Shown in pieces: positions 40,654 through 49,517 of a stretch of 64,000 bases of DNA. The DNA lies in NCBI RefSeq assembly GCF_011751865.2, contig NZ_CP061770.1:2780937-2844936 (forward strand), written 5' to 3'. The stretch is from Salinibacterium sp. ZJ70. Its GTDB lineage: Bacteria; Actinomycetota; Actinomycetes; Actinomycetales; Microbacteriaceae. The translations under genes were made by a program, and so were the position numbers. Under the pieces are notes generated by a model. That model saw nothing but the letters and a program-made list of their open reading frames with translations, did no database searches and had not been told where the DNA came from. Numbering within the stretch: the first letter of the stretch is position 1; every line of letters begins with the position of its first letter.

Positions 40654-42151
40654 CCTCCCGACGCCCGAGTGCCTCCTCTGCGAAGGGCACGCGCTCGGCG
40701 CGATAGGTGAGAACCGTGACGCCGCTCCCCGGCTGGCCGGCTCCGGTGAGCGCGTCGACCGCGTCGAGCTGCGCGCGCACCTGCGGCGAACGGGCCGCAT
40801 CGACAAGGGCGGCCGTCTCGGCGTAGGCGGTCCGCTGGTGCGCCGGAAGGGGGTCGGCGGTCGGGATGGCAGCCCCCTCCGCGAAGGCTCGCCGCTCGAC
40901 CGCGATCCGCTCCCCCGGCTCATGCGGCCCGCCGAGCGCCGTCACGAGGTCGTCGGTGTGGCGGATGGCGAGCCCCGAGATGGTCGGGTCGAGTGCGATG
41001 CCGCTGCTCGGCCCGCCGTACGTCTCGACCGCGCGCACGTTCCAGGCACCGGTCGCGGCGATCCGTTCGGCGATGAGCGCCCCCTGCGAATAGCCAGCCA
41101 GCGCGACCGGGGTGTCGGCCGTCAGGCCCGCGTCGCGCATCGCCATCTCGACCGCCCGCTGCGACGCGGCGGACATCCCCGCGACGGCGGCGACGTTGCT
41201 CGTGAGATCCCACGGCTCGTCGGCGGCGATGGGGTCGAAGCTCTTGGTGGGGGCGATGTAGACCGTCGCGCTGTCGGGGTTCGCGGGGTCGCCGTGAAGC
41301 TCGATCCGCACGTGATCATCGAGGGGGATGCGGGCGTAGCGTCCCGCTGCCCCCACGGGCGCGGCCGCCGTCGTCGGCTCCGCCATGCGGGTAACCCGCA
41401 CGTCGGTCTCTCGCAGAACTCCCGATCCGGTGAGCGCCGCTCCCGTCATCACCGCGCGCGCTGACGGCTGGACGCCGAGGACGCCGAGCCCTCGCGGGCC
41501 GAGCACCGCGAGCAGAAGCGGCGAGAAGCCCACGAAACCCAGTGCCGCGTCGTCGGCGCCGGTGACCACACGGCGCACGAGCTCCACGGACTCCGGATTC
41601 GTGTAGACCTGGGGGTTCGCGCCGAGCCATTCCTGCAGGCGCTCCGGGTCGACCGGCTCCTGACCGAGAAGGCGCTGCAGCCAGTCCCGAAACGGCTGCG
41701 TGAGGACGAAACCCGGCAGCGCCGCGCGGGCCCAGAGCCCGAGAGTCGCGGCCTGCCAGTCGGCCGCGATCCCCATGAGATCGCGGGCGCTCAGCTCCGC
41801 CCATGTGTACGCACTCCGGACGACCTCGAGCACGCCCGCGAGCCGGAAGGCGGCATCCGACACCTGCCACATGCTCTGACAGCTCCATTCCAGCGCCTGC
41901 TGCACGGCGCCGGTCATCTCGAGGGCGAGCACCCGCAGCTCCTCTGCGTCGCGGTGGGCGTCCTCCGCGAGCACCGCGAGCGCATCGGCGTGAGCCAGAA
42001 GAGCATCGGTGGCGACCGTGGTGGATCCCACGCGCACCACGAGCGGCGACGGGTCGGCTGCCATGCAGACACCCGGCATCTCGGTGATCTCCGGCGATCC
42101 TGCTTCCCCGGCGACACCGGGCGGTGGTGCGGAGTCAGGTGGGCTCGGCAT
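40631..42151 (-). CDS. Large alpha/beta-hydrolase-domain protein paired with a WXG100-like protein
   Basis: About 506 residues from ATG 42151 (other starts possible; the gene overlaps its upstream partner by 17 bases). The N-terminal part (about 35-170) is helical (LLAHADALAVLAEDAHRDAE, WSCQSMWQVSDAAFRLAGVL), resembling WXG100/LXG-type four-helix segments. The C-terminal part has a hydrolase-like nucleophile elbow GYSQGALIAERIA and a later HTDDLVTALGG. Two candidate membrane-like hydrophobic stretches lie near 225-250. Such helical-plus-hydrolase proteins with a small WXG-like partner look like type VII secretion cargo or cell-wall lipases. Function not established. Confidence 0.6.
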   Translation of the reverse strand: MPSPPDSAPPPGVAGEAGSPEITEMPGVCMAADPSPLVVRVGSTTVATDALLAHADALAVLAEDAHRDAEELRVLALEMTGAVQQALEWSCQSMWQVSDAAFRLAGVLEVVRSAYTWAELSARDLMGIAADWQAATLGLWARAALPGFVLTQPFRDWLQRLLGQEPVDPERLQEWLGANPQVYTNPESVELVRRVVTGADDAALGFVGFSPLLLAVLGPRGLGVLGVQPSARAVMTGAALTGSGVLRETDVRVTRMAEPTTAAAPVGAAGRYARIPLDDHVRIELHGDPANPDSATVYIAPTKSFDPIAADEPWDLTSNVAAVAGMSAASQRAVEMAMRDAGLTADTPVALAGYSQGALIAERIAATGAWNVRAVETYGGPSSGIALDPTISGLAIRHTDDLVTALGGPHEPGERIAVERRAFAEGAAIPTADPLPAHQRTAYAETAALVDAARSPQVRAQLDAVDALTGAGQPGSGVTVLTYRAERVPFAEEALGRREVTGSGAS

Positions 42152-42383
42152 CCGCCACCGCCCGCAGGATCGCCAGCTTCGCCGCCGCGAGGTCCTCGCG
42201 CGCGACCACGAGATTCGAGGCAAGCCCAGCCATCTCAGCCTCGTACGCGGCGAACGCGGGACCGCGCCATTCCGTCTCGTGGATGCGCGGTGGCGACGCG
42301 GCGCGCGCCGTCGCGCGCACCTGGATGACCGACACCCGCGCGAGCGCGTCGGCGAGCCGGTCGATGTCGAGCCGATGGGTCAC
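42135..42383 (-). CDS. Small WXG100-like helical protein
   Basis: 82 residues from GTG 42383, preceded by AGGAGG. Two helices joined by the turn ETEWRGPAFAAYEAEM, whose WRGPA replaces the canonical WxG, as in divergent ESX-type proteins (SVIQVRATARAASPP before, LASNLVVAREDLAAAKLAIL after). Overlaps the hydrolase gene, so the two are surely co-expressed and may form a complex. No type VII ATPase is encoded in the window. Confidence 0.55.
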   Translation of the reverse strand: MTHRLDIDRLADALARVSVIQVRATARAASPPRIHETEWRGPAFAAYEAEMAGLASNLVVAREDLAAAKLAILRAVADAEPT

Positions 42384-42511
42384 ACGTCCTCCTGCCGTTC
42401 CGTCCAGCCTCACGACAGCGGGCCGCATCCGGCGGTGGCATTCGCTCAGCTGAGGACCCCCGCTCGGCGCGCGAGGTGTGCAGGGGCCGCGAAACCGGGA
42501 CAATGGGGCGC

Positions 42512-43036
42512 ATGACCTTCAGCCGAACGGATGACGCTCCCCCCGTCTTCCGCATCTGCTTCGTCTGCACGGGCAACATCTGCCGATCCCCGATGGCCGA
42601 GGCGATCTTCCGGTCGATCGTCGCCGCGAAGGGCTTCTCTTCGCAGATCTCCGTCACCTCGGCCGCGACGGGCGACTGGCACGTGGGCGAAGGGGCCGAC
42701 CCGCGGACGATCGCCGCCCTGCACTCGCACGGCTTCGACGGCTCCCGCCACCGCGCGCGCCAGTTCGACGCGTCATGGTTTCCTGCGCTCGATCTGGTCA
42801 TCGCATTCGATCGCGGACACGAGCGCGTGCTGCGCGAATGGGCCCCCACCGAAGCTGATCGCAGCAAAGTGCAGCTGCTGATGTCGTTCGACCCCGAGCA
42901 ATCAGGCACGATGGAGGTACCGGATCCGTATTACTCGGATGCCGCCATGTTCGACACCGTGCTTCTCGCGATCGAGCGGGCGTGCACCGCGCTCTTCCGG
43001 CAGCTCGAACCCGCCATCCGACAGGGAGTCTCATGA
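42512..43036 (+). CDS. Low-molecular-weight protein tyrosine phosphatase
   Basis: 174 residues from ATG 42512. P-loop C-x5-R: ICFVCTGNICRSPMAEA with nucleophile C19 and R25, general acid in EVPDPYYSDAAMFD. These enzymes dephosphorylate tyrosine, or arginine in some Gram-positives. It overlaps purB by ATGA, an unusual but clear translational coupling that does not reveal a substrate. Start chosen because upstream frame residues are not conserved. Confidence 0.9.
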   Translation: MTFSRTDDAPPVFRICFVCTGNICRSPMAEAIFRSIVAAKGFSSQISVTSAATGDWHVGEGADPRTIAALHSHGFDGSRHRARQFDASWFPALDLVIAFDRGHERVLREWAPTEADRSKVQLLMSFDPEQSGTMEVPDPYYSDAAMFDTVLLAIERACTALFRQLEPAIRQGVS

Positions 43037-44418
43037 GTCCGCTTCCCCCCCAGCCGCTGAGCCCCCTCGACGGCCGCTACCGCTCCTCCGTGGAGGGTCT
43101 CGGCGAGTACCTCTCGGAGGCGGGCCTCAACCGCGCCCGCGTGCATGTCGAGGTCGAATGGCTGCTGTTCCTCGCCGAGCACGGCATGTTCGGCTCGGCT
43201 GCCCCGTCGGCCGAGAAGGCCGCGGCGCTGCGCGAGTGGGCTGCCGGGTTCGGACAGCCGGAGATCGACGAGCTCGCCCGGGTGGAGGCGACGACCCGCC
43301 ACGATGTGAAGGCTGTCGAGTACCTCGTGCGTGGGGCGCTCACCGACCTCGGCCTCGACTCGCTCGCTGAGCTCACGCACTTCGCGTGCACGAGCGAGGA
43401 CATCAACAACACCTCCTACGGCATCACGCTCCGCGCCGCCGTGCACGAGGTGTGGCTGCCGCGCTTCCGCTCCGTCATCGCCAAGCTCCGCGAGATCGCG
43501 ATCGAGCACCGCGATCAGCCGCTGCTCGCCCACACCCACGGCCAGCCCGCCACCCCGACGACCTTCGGCAAGGAGATCGCCGTCGTCGTGCACCGCCTGC
43601 AGCGTCAGCTTCAGCGCATCGAGGCCGTCGAGTTCCCCGCGAAGTTCTCGGGAGCCACCGGCACCTACTCCGCGCACCTCGCCGCCGACCCGGACGCCGA
43701 CTGGCCCGCCCTCTCGCGCGCCTTCATCGAGCACCTCGGCCTCACCTGGAACCCGCTCACGACGCAGATCGAGTCGCACGACGGCCAGGCGGAGCTCTTC
43801 GGCCGCATCTCGCACGCGAACCGCATCCTGCACAACCTGGCGACCGACGTGTGGACCTACATCTCGATGGGATACCTCACCCAGATCCCCGTCGCGGGGG
43901 CGACCGGCTCGTCGACGATGCCGCACAAGATCAACCCCATCCGCTTCGAGAACGCCGAGGCGAACCTCGAGCTCTCGAGCGCGCTGCTCGACTCCCTCGC
44001 CTCGACCCTGGTGACGAGCCGCCTGCAGCGCGACCTCACCGACTCCACGACGCAGCGCAACATGGGCGTCGCCCTCGGTCATTCGCTGCTCGCGCTCGAC
44101 AACCTGCTGAAGGGACTCGGCGAGATCTCGGTCAACCCGACCGCCCTCGCCGCCGACCTCGACAGCAACTGGGAGGTGCTCGGCGAGGCGATCCAGACGG
44201 TCATCCGCGCCGAGGTCACCGCGGGCCGTTCGCAGATCAGCGACCCGTACGCGCTGCTCAAGGAGCTCACGCGCGGCAAGCGCGCCAAGCAGGCCGACCT
44301 CATCGCGTTCATCGACGGACTCGACATCGGCGATGCGGCGAAGGAGCGCCTGAAGGCGCTCACCCCCGCCACCTACACGGGTCTCGCCTCCCAGCTCGTG
44401 GACTACATCGACCGCTGA
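43033..44418 (+). CDS. purB: Adenylosuccinate lyase
   Basis: 461 residues from ATG 43033. Fumarase/aspartase superfamily: FACTSEDINNTSYGITLRAA, LLAHTHGQPATPTTFGKEI (His), and the signature GATGSSTMPHKINPIRFENAE with catalytic Ser in the flexible loop. It catalyses two steps of purine synthesis, SAICAR to AICAR and adenylosuccinate to AMP. The start LSPLDGRYRSSVEGLGEYLS and length match E. coli-type PurB. Followed by a strong terminator. Confidence 0.97.
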   Translation: MSPLPPQPLSPLDGRYRSSVEGLGEYLSEAGLNRARVHVEVEWLLFLAEHGMFGSAAPSAEKAAALREWAAGFGQPEIDELARVEATTRHDVKAVEYLVRGALTDLGLDSLAELTHFACTSEDINNTSYGITLRAAVHEVWLPRFRSVIAKLREIAIEHRDQPLLAHTHGQPATPTTFGKEIAVVVHRLQRQLQRIEAVEFPAKFSGATGTYSAHLAADPDADWPALSRAFIEHLGLTWNPLTTQIESHDGQAELFGRISHANRILHNLATDVWTYISMGYLTQIPVAGATGSSTMPHKINPIRFENAEANLELSSALLDSLASTLVTSRLQRDLTDSTTQRNMGVALGHSLLALDNLLKGLGEISVNPTALAADLDSNWEVLGEAIQTVIRAEVTAGRSQISDPYALLKELTRGKRAKQADLIAFIDGLDIGDAAKERLKALTPATYTGLASQLVDYIDR

Positions 44419-44433
44419 CCCCGGATATCAGAG

Positions 44434-44464
44434 AGCGCCCTCGGGATCGGATCCCGGGGGCGCT
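44434..44464 (+). terminator. purB terminator
   Basis: AGCGCCC(T)CGGGATC pairs with GATCCCG(G)GGGCGCT around a two-base-tight centre, followed by TCTGC; 15 bases beyond the purB stop. Confidence 0.75.
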
Positions 44465-44516
44465 TCTGCATGGTGCGGATGGCGCAGGGCGGCGGATCAC
44501 CGCCGCGCGCAGAGAC

Positions 44517-44813
44517 TCAGCGGTGCGGGTCGCGGTGCACGCTTCCGGCGGAGCCGGTGGGTGCGTCGGGGTCGACCGGGTCGACGCGCTCCTGGTCGTA
44601 CTTGGGTCCCGCCGCGATGAGGAGGGTCGCCAGGATGACGAGCGAGGCGACGAAGGCGACGCCGGCGAAGATGAGGGTCAGATCCCACTGGCGCGAGCCC
44701 ATGAAGACCATGGCGCCCACGAAGATGCCGAAGACCGCGGCCATGCCGATGAGTTCGAGCGGGCGCGTCTTCTCGCGTCGGGTGGGCGTGTGCTGGGGCT
44801 GTTCGTCGCTCAC
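44517..44813 (-). CDS. Small two-helix membrane protein
   Basis: 98 residues from GTG 44813 (GTGA overlap with the upstream gene). A polar N-terminus (SDEQPQHTPTRREKTRP), two helices LIGMAAVFGIFVGAMVFMG and LIFAGVAFVASLVILATLLIA, and an acidic proline-rich tail YDQERVDPVDPDAPT. Similar ABC-transporter-like or SHOCT-neighbour proteins exist in Microbacteriaceae, but no function is known. Co-translated with the DUF308-like gene. Confidence 0.7.
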   Translation of the reverse strand: MSDEQPQHTPTRREKTRPLELIGMAAVFGIFVGAMVFMGSRQWDLTLIFAGVAFVASLVILATLLIAAGPKYDQERVDPVDPDAPTGSAGSVHRDPHR

Positions 44814-45439
44814 GCGTCGACCTCCACGGGCTCGGGGCGCACAGTGCGCAGGGATACAGCGGCGATGGCGAAGAGGGCGCCGATGATGAACGCCCATGCG
44901 CCGAACACGCCGACGAGGCTCACGTCGGCCGTCACGACACCGCTGGCGACGACCTCACCCTTCTCTTCGATGGCGAACGGGTCGGCGTAGTCCTTCGGGA
45001 AGAGCAGGAAGACAAGGCCGAGGATCACGGTGAGCGAACCCGCGACGAGCCAGTCGCGCGCGATCGGACGCGTGCGACGGAATCGGATGCCGTTGACGAC
45101 GTCGAGGGCTCCCGTGATGATCGCCCACGCGCTCACCAGGAGCACGAAGACACCCAGGGTGCGCTCGGGCAGCACGAGTGCGGCGATGCCGGCGACGGCG
45201 GTCACGATCCCGTGAACCCCCGTGATGCCGCGCAGCGCGCGGTCGGCGCGGAGGGCAGAGGCGAGCACCACGGCCGCGGTCACGACGGCGAAGAGTCCGA
45301 ACGCCGTCACACCGAGCGGGGCGGAGTGATCCTGGCTGAAGGTGATGGCGATGCCGGCGACGATCGCGGGGATCGCGCGAGCAAGCGGAGCGACCCAGGA
45401 ATCCGGAGCTCCGAGAGCGGGAGAAGCTGCTGCGGACAC
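44810..45439 (-). CDS. HdeD/DUF308-like membrane protein
   Basis: 209 residues with about six membrane helices: AIPAIVAGIAITFSQ, VTAFGLFAVVTAAVVLASAL, TGVHGIVTAVAGIAALVLPE, LGVFVLLVSAWAIITGALDVVNGIRFRR (the strongly conserved DUF308/HdeD repeat), WLVAGSLTVILGLVFLLFPKD and GVFGAWAFIIGALFAIAAV. HdeD is an acid-resistance membrane protein in enterics; function in actinobacteria unknown. Confidence 0.8.
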   Translation of the reverse strand: MSAAASPALGAPDSWVAPLARAIPAIVAGIAITFSQDHSAPLGVTAFGLFAVVTAAVVLASALRADRALRGITGVHGIVTAVAGIAALVLPERTLGVFVLLVSAWAIITGALDVVNGIRFRRTRPIARDWLVAGSLTVILGLVFLLFPKDYADPFAIEEKGEVVASGVVTADVSLVGVFGAWAFIIGALFAIAAVSLRTVRPEPVEVDA

Positions 45440-45477
45440 CTGCCCATCTTACGGGGGGTCTCCCTGAACGACCGGTC

Positions 45478-46368
45478 TCAGCCGAGGGCGGCGACTGCCT
45501 GCTCGAGCGTGCCGTGCGCGAAGGTGAACCCGGACTCCTCCAGGCGCAGCGGACGCACGTGCTGATCGGCGAGCAGCAGGTCGCGTCCTGCGTCACCGAG
45601 CGCGGCGCTGATGGCGAAGGCGGGCGCCGGGAACCCGTACGGGCGGCGCTGCCTGCGGGCGATCTCGCGCACCACGTCAGCGGCCGTCCCTGCCGTCGGC
45701 GCCACGAGGTTCACCGGCCCGGAGACGGGGTTGTCGATGAGGTGCACGAGCGCCGCGACCTCGTCGTGAAGTGAGATCCAGGGCCAGTGCTGGCGGCCGG
45801 AGCCGAGCGGTCCGGCAAGTCCGAACTTCGCGAGCACGCGGATGGGCGCGGTCGCGCCTTCCGGCCCGATCACGATGCCGGTGCGCGCGAACGCGACGCG
45901 CGTCTCCTCCGGCGCTGTGCGTGCCGCGGCCTCCCAGGCGCGCACGACGTCGGCGAGGAAGCCGCCGCCCGGTGCAGACTCCTCGCTGAGCTCCTCGTCG
46001 GGCCGGTCTCCGTAGAAGCCGACGGCCGAGCCACTCACGAGCACGGGCACAGGGTCACCTGCCGCAGCTCGCGCGTGCAGGGCGCTCACGATCGCAGTGG
46101 TCGCCGACACACGCGAGGAGAGGATGGCGGCGCGGTGCCGCGGCGTCCACGGGAGCTTCGAGATCGAGGCGCCCGAGAGGTTGACGACGGCGTCGGCTCC
46201 GGCGAGTGCAGCCGGATCGAGTGCGCCCGTCGACGGATCCCACCGCACCTCGTCGGCCGATGCGGGTTCACCCCGCACCAGACGGACGACGTGGTCGCCC
46301 CGATCACGCAGCCGTGCCACGAGCCCGCTGCCGATCATCCCCGATGCCCCGCCGACGACCACACGCAT
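45478..46368 (-). CDS. TIGR01777-family NAD(P)-binding epimerase/oxidoreductase
   Basis: 296 residues. Rossmann start GGASGMIGSGLVARLRDRGD, then VNLSGASISKLPWTPRHRAAILSSRV, LVSGSAVGFYGDRPDEELSE and WEAAARTAPEETRVAFARTGIVIG, all hallmark blocks of the SulA/YfcH group. A DUF1731-like C-terminus (QRRPYGFPAPAFAISAALGD, LLADQHVRPLRLEESGF) completes it. Reaction unknown. Follows dnaB by 55 bases. Confidence 0.88.
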   Translation of the reverse strand: MRVVVGGASGMIGSGLVARLRDRGDHVVRLVRGEPASADEVRWDPSTGALDPAALAGADAVVNLSGASISKLPWTPRHRAAILSSRVSATTAIVSALHARAAAGDPVPVLVSGSAVGFYGDRPDEELSEESAPGGGFLADVVRAWEAAARTAPEETRVAFARTGIVIGPEGATAPIRVLAKFGLAGPLGSGRQHWPWISLHDEVAALVHLIDNPVSGPVNLVAPTAGTAADVVREIARRQRRPYGFPAPAFAISAALGDAGRDLLLADQHVRPLRLEESGFTFAHGTLEQAVAALG

Positions 46369-46423
46369 GGCCCGAGGCTAAGGGGGAACGCTGAGGTCGA
46401 GCCGAGCGTCGAAGTGGCGTGCG

Positions 46424-47818
46424 CTACCCCTGCGACTCGTAGCCGGGCGCCATGTCGGCGAAGCGCGAGAACGCGCCCTGGAAGGCGACGGTGACGGTGC
46501 CGGTGGGGCCGTTGCGGTGCTTGGCGACGATGAGGTCGGCTTCGCCGGGGCGCGAGGATTCCTTGTCGTACGCGGACTCGCGGTGGAGGAGGATCACCAT
46601 GTCGGCGTCCTGCTCGAGCGATCCGGATTCACGCAGGTCGGAGATCGCGGGCTTCTTGTCGACGCGCTGCTCGGGGCCACGGTTGAGCTGCGAGAGGGCG
46701 ATGACAGGCACCTGCAGCTCCTTGGCGAGGAGCTTCAGCGCACGCGAGAACTCGGAGACCTCCTGCTGGCGGCTCTCGACCTTCTTGCCCGACGTCATCA
46801 GCTGGAGGTAGTCGATGACGACGAGCTTGAGGCCCACCTGCTGCTTGAGACGACGGCACTTGGCGCGGATCTCGACGAGCGTCATGTTGGGGCTGTCGTC
46901 GATGTAGAGGGGTGCGTCGGCGATGCGGCCTCGGGTGGAGGCGAGCGTCGTCCAGTCCTCGCTGCGCACGTCTCCCTTGCGGAGCTTCTGCAGGAAGATG
47001 TTCGACTCGGCCGAGAGCAGTCGCATCGCGATCTCGGAGCGCCCCATCTCGAGAGAGAAGAAGACGCTCGGCAGGCCGTGCGCGATCGAGGCGGCGCGAG
47101 CGAAGTCGAGCGCGAGCGTCGACTTTCCGAGCGCGGGTCGTGCGGCGATGAGGATGAGCTGGCCGCCGTGGAGGCCGTTCGTCATCGAGTCGAGCTCGGC
47201 GAATCCTGTGGGCACGCCGACCATCTGGCCATCGCGCCCGCTCGCGTGCTCGATCTCCTCGGTGGCGGCTTCGATCGCGGTGACGAGCGGGACGTAGTCT
47301 TCCGCCTGCACGCCGCCCGCGACACCGTAGATCTCGGCCTGGGCGTTGTTGACGAGGTCGGTGACCTCGCCCTCGCTCGCGTAGCCCATCTGCACGATGC
47401 GGGTGCCCGCCTCGACGAGGCGCCGCAGCACGGCCTTCTCGGCGACGATCGTGGCGTAGTAACCGGCGTTCGCGGCGGTCGGCACGAGCGCGGTGAGCGT
47501 GTGGAGGTATTCGGGGCCTCCCGCTCGCGCGAGGGTGCCCGCCTTCGTGAGTTCATCGCTGACCGCGATCACGTCGGTCGGCTCACCGTGGGAGTAGAGC
47601 GTGAGGATCGCGTCGAAGATGACCTCGTGCTTGGGGATGTAGAAGTCCACGCCACGCACGGCTTCGAGTACGTCGGCGACCGCATCCTTGCTGAGGAGCA
47701 TGCCGCCGATGGCGCTCTGCTCTGCCAGCAGATCGTGGGGCGGGATGCGCTGCTCTCCCTGCCACGTTTCGCGTGGGCGTTCCTGCTCGGACGCGAGACC
47801 CAGATGGGCGATCGACAC
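46424..47818 (-). CDS. dnaB: Replicative DNA helicase
   Basis: 464 residues. N-terminal DnaG-interacting domain (PHDLLAEQSAIGGMLLSKDA) and a RecA-like C-terminal motor: Walker A ARPALGKST (226-234), FFSLEMGRSEIAMRLLS, LVVIDYLQLMTSGKK (Walker B), VIALSQLNRGPEQRVDKKP, LRESGSLEQDADMVI. No intein, unlike mycobacterial DnaB. Start ATG 47818 has AGGAG upstream. Its promoter region contains a dense cluster of DnaA-box-like sequences, suggesting regulation by DnaA. Confidence 0.97.
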   Translation of the reverse strand: MSIAHLGLASEQERPRETWQGEQRIPPHDLLAEQSAIGGMLLSKDAVADVLEAVRGVDFYIPKHEVIFDAILTLYSHGEPTDVIAVSDELTKAGTLARAGGPEYLHTLTALVPTAANAGYYATIVAEKAVLRRLVEAGTRIVQMGYASEGEVTDLVNNAQAEIYGVAGGVQAEDYVPLVTAIEAATEEIEHASGRDGQMVGVPTGFAELDSMTNGLHGGQLILIAARPALGKSTLALDFARAASIAHGLPSVFFSLEMGRSEIAMRLLSAESNIFLQKLRKGDVRSEDWTTLASTRGRIADAPLYIDDSPNMTLVEIRAKCRRLKQQVGLKLVVIDYLQLMTSGKKVESRQQEVSEFSRALKLLAKELQVPVIALSQLNRGPEQRVDKKPAISDLRESGSLEQDADMVILLHRESAYDKESSRPGEADLIVAKHRNGPTGTVTVAFQGAFSRFADMAPGYESQG

Positions 47819-47976
47819 GATTCACTCCTTCCGAGGTCGAACCTACGCGCCACGTCAGACAGCCCGGGCAGGCGCTCCGCGCCCTCGGGTATCGCGTCGT
47901 GGCGGTGTGATGGGGCAGGCAGACTGCTGCACCCGAAGCAAAGCTATGGAGGCGTTCGGCCAGGGTCAACCAGACC

Positions 47977-48062
47977 TGTGGATAACGCTGTGGACTATGT
48001 GCGCGAAACGCCGGAAGGAATGTGGGGAAGCTGTGGACAGGGCGGTGGATAACTGTGGAAAA
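47977..48062. promoter_or_regulatory. Cluster of DnaA-box-like 9-mers upstream of dnaB
   Basis: Six same-orientation matches to TGTGGATAA (reverse complement of the DnaA box TTATCCACA) in 86 bases: 47977-47985 exact; 48044-48052 (GGTGGATAA) and 48054-48062 (TGTGGAAAA) with one mismatch; 47989-47997, 48021-48029 and 48032-48040 with two. They lie in the 386-base region between dnaB and the rplI terminator, which holds no gene. A half parS-like TGTTTCAC is at 48097-48104. Confidence 0.75.
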
Positions 48063-48204
48063 CCCTCCGCGCTACCCGCGCTGACCAGGTGTTTCTTGTT
48101 TCACACCCTGTGTGTAGAAACATGTTTAGAGTCATGGTTGAAGCTTGTGGGAGAACCGGCGAACATGTGGAGAGATCACCTTGCCAGCGGTGCCCGGAAA
48201 GCAC

Positions 48205-48236
48205 TGACGGCGCACCCCCGAAGGGGTGCGCCGTCA
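48205..48236 (-). terminator. Terminator of the rpsF-ssb-rpsR-rplI operon
   Basis: A 14-bp perfect stem (TGACGGCGCACCCC / GGGGTGCGCCGTCA) with a CGAA loop, 13 bases beyond the rplI stop. Confidence 0.85.
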
Positions 48237-48249
48237 GGAGAATCGCGAG

Positions 48250-48702
48250 TTACTTCGCGGCAACCACGTCGAGCTGCAGAACAGCCACGACGTCCTGGCG
48301 CAGACGCGCCGTCGCCTCGTGACGGCCGACGACCTTCACGGGAGCGCTGAACTCGATCGTCTGCTTGTCGAGCGTGCCGATACCGGCAGCCTCGACAGCG
48401 GCGACGACATCCGCGGTCTTCACCGAACCGAACAGACGGCCCTCGCGGCCCGCCTTCACGGTCAGCTTGATCGCGGCACCCTCGAGCTTGGCCTTCAGGG
48501 ACTGGGCTTCCTCGAGCGTGGCGAGCTCACGAGCGGCGCGAGCCGCCTTGATCTGCTCGACCTGCTTCTCGGCACCACGGGTCCACGCGATGGCGAAGCC
48601 CTGCGGGATGAGGTAGTTGCGGGCGAACCCGTTCTTGACATCGACGACGTCGCCGGCAGAGCCGAGACCCGTGACCTCAGACGTGAGAATGAGCTTGGAC
48701 AT
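48250..48702 (-). CDS. rplI: 50S ribosomal protein L9
   Basis: 150 residues: [30 protein letters not shown] is the classical L9 N-domain signature, followed by the long connecting helix ([20 protein letters not shown]) and the C-terminal domain ([20 protein letters not shown]). Last gene of the conserved rpsF-ssb-rpsR-rplI operon, 13 bases behind rpsR. Confidence 0.97.
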   Translation of the reverse strand: MSKLILTSEVTGLGSAGDVVDVKNGFARNYLIPQGFAIAWTRGAEKQVEQIKAARAARELATLEEAQSLKAKLEGAAIKLTVKAGREGRLFGSVKTADVVAAVEAAGIGTLDKQTIEFSAPVKVVGRHEATARLRQDVVAVLQLDVVAAK

Positions 48703-48715
48703 TCGTCATTCCCCC

Positions 48716-48979
48716 TTAGCGGCCCGAGCCGGCGTACGGAAGAAGCGCCATCTCACGCGCGTTCTTGACGGCGCGGGCGATGAGGCGCTGCTCCTGCACG
48801 GAGACACCGGTGATACGACGGGCGCGGATCTTTCCACGCTCCGAAATGAACTTGCGGAGAGTCGCGACATCCTTGTAATCGATGACGCCGACCTTCACCG
48901 CCTTCGCAGGAGCGGCGTTCTTGCCGCCCTTTACGTTGCGCTTGCGGCGATCCTGGCCGCCGCTGCTCTTTCCAGCCAT
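48716..48979 (-). CDS. rpsR: 30S ribosomal protein S18
   Basis: 87 residues. A basic N-terminus ([16 protein letters not shown]) and the conserved core [47 protein letters not shown]. Lacks cysteine pairs, so zinc-free. Forms a heterodimer with S6 encoded in the same operon. Confidence 0.97.
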   Translation of the reverse strand: MAGKSSGGQDRRKRNVKGGKNAAPAKAVKVGVIDYKDVATLRKFISERGKIRARRITGVSVQEQRLIARAVKNAREMALLPYAGSGR

Positions 48980-49025
48980 TGCTGTTTCCTTCTGGGTTTC
49001 TTAGCTGATCGGTCCGAGGACGGGA

Positions 49026-49514
49026 TCAGAACGGGGTCTCGTCGGAGTATGAGCCGGGCGTGTTCCACACGTCACCCGCGGCCTCGGCCGGACCAGAGGT
49101 CGACCAGGGCTCGTCGGCGACGGCAGCCTGCGAGCGGCCTCCGCCGCCGCCGGATGCCCGGGTCACCTGGGCAGTCGCGTACCGCAGGCTGGGACCGATC
49201 TCGTCGATCTCCAGCTCGATGGCGGTGCGCTTCTCCCCTTCCTTCGTCTCGTAGGAGCGCTGCTTGAGGCGGCCGGTCGCGACGACGCGGCTTCCCTTCG
49301 TCAGCGAGCCGGCGACGTGCTCCGCGAATTCACGCCAGCAGGACGCGCGGAGGAACAGAGCCTCGCCGTCCTTCCAGTCGTTGCTCGCGCGGTCGAAGCT
49401 ACGCGGCGTGGACGCGATCGTGAAGTTCGCGACCGCGAGCCCGGACTGCGTGTAACGCAGCTCAGGGTCCGCCGTGAGGTTGCCCACGACCGTGATGATC
49501 GTCTCGCCGGCCAT
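49026..49514 (-). CDS. ssb: Single-stranded DNA-binding protein
   Basis: 162 residues. OB fold: [59 protein letters not shown]. The tail is short ([20 protein letters not shown]..) and ends in DETPF, the acidic-hydrophobic tip that recruits replication and repair proteins. Located between rpsF and rpsR as in most actinobacteria. Confidence 0.97.
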   Translation of the reverse strand: MAGETIITVVGNLTADPELRYTQSGLAVANFTIASTPRSFDRASNDWKDGEALFLRASCWREFAEHVAGSLTKGSRVVATGRLKQRSYETKEGEKRTAIELEIDEIGPSLRYATAQVTRASGGGGGRSQAAVADEPWSTSGPAEAAGDVWNTPGSYSDETPF

Positions 49515-49517
49515 GGC

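Noticed and set aside
48097..48104. TGTTTCAC half-site upstream of dnaB as a parS
   Set aside because: Only one half matches; the other half lacks symmetry, so it is not reported as a ParB site.
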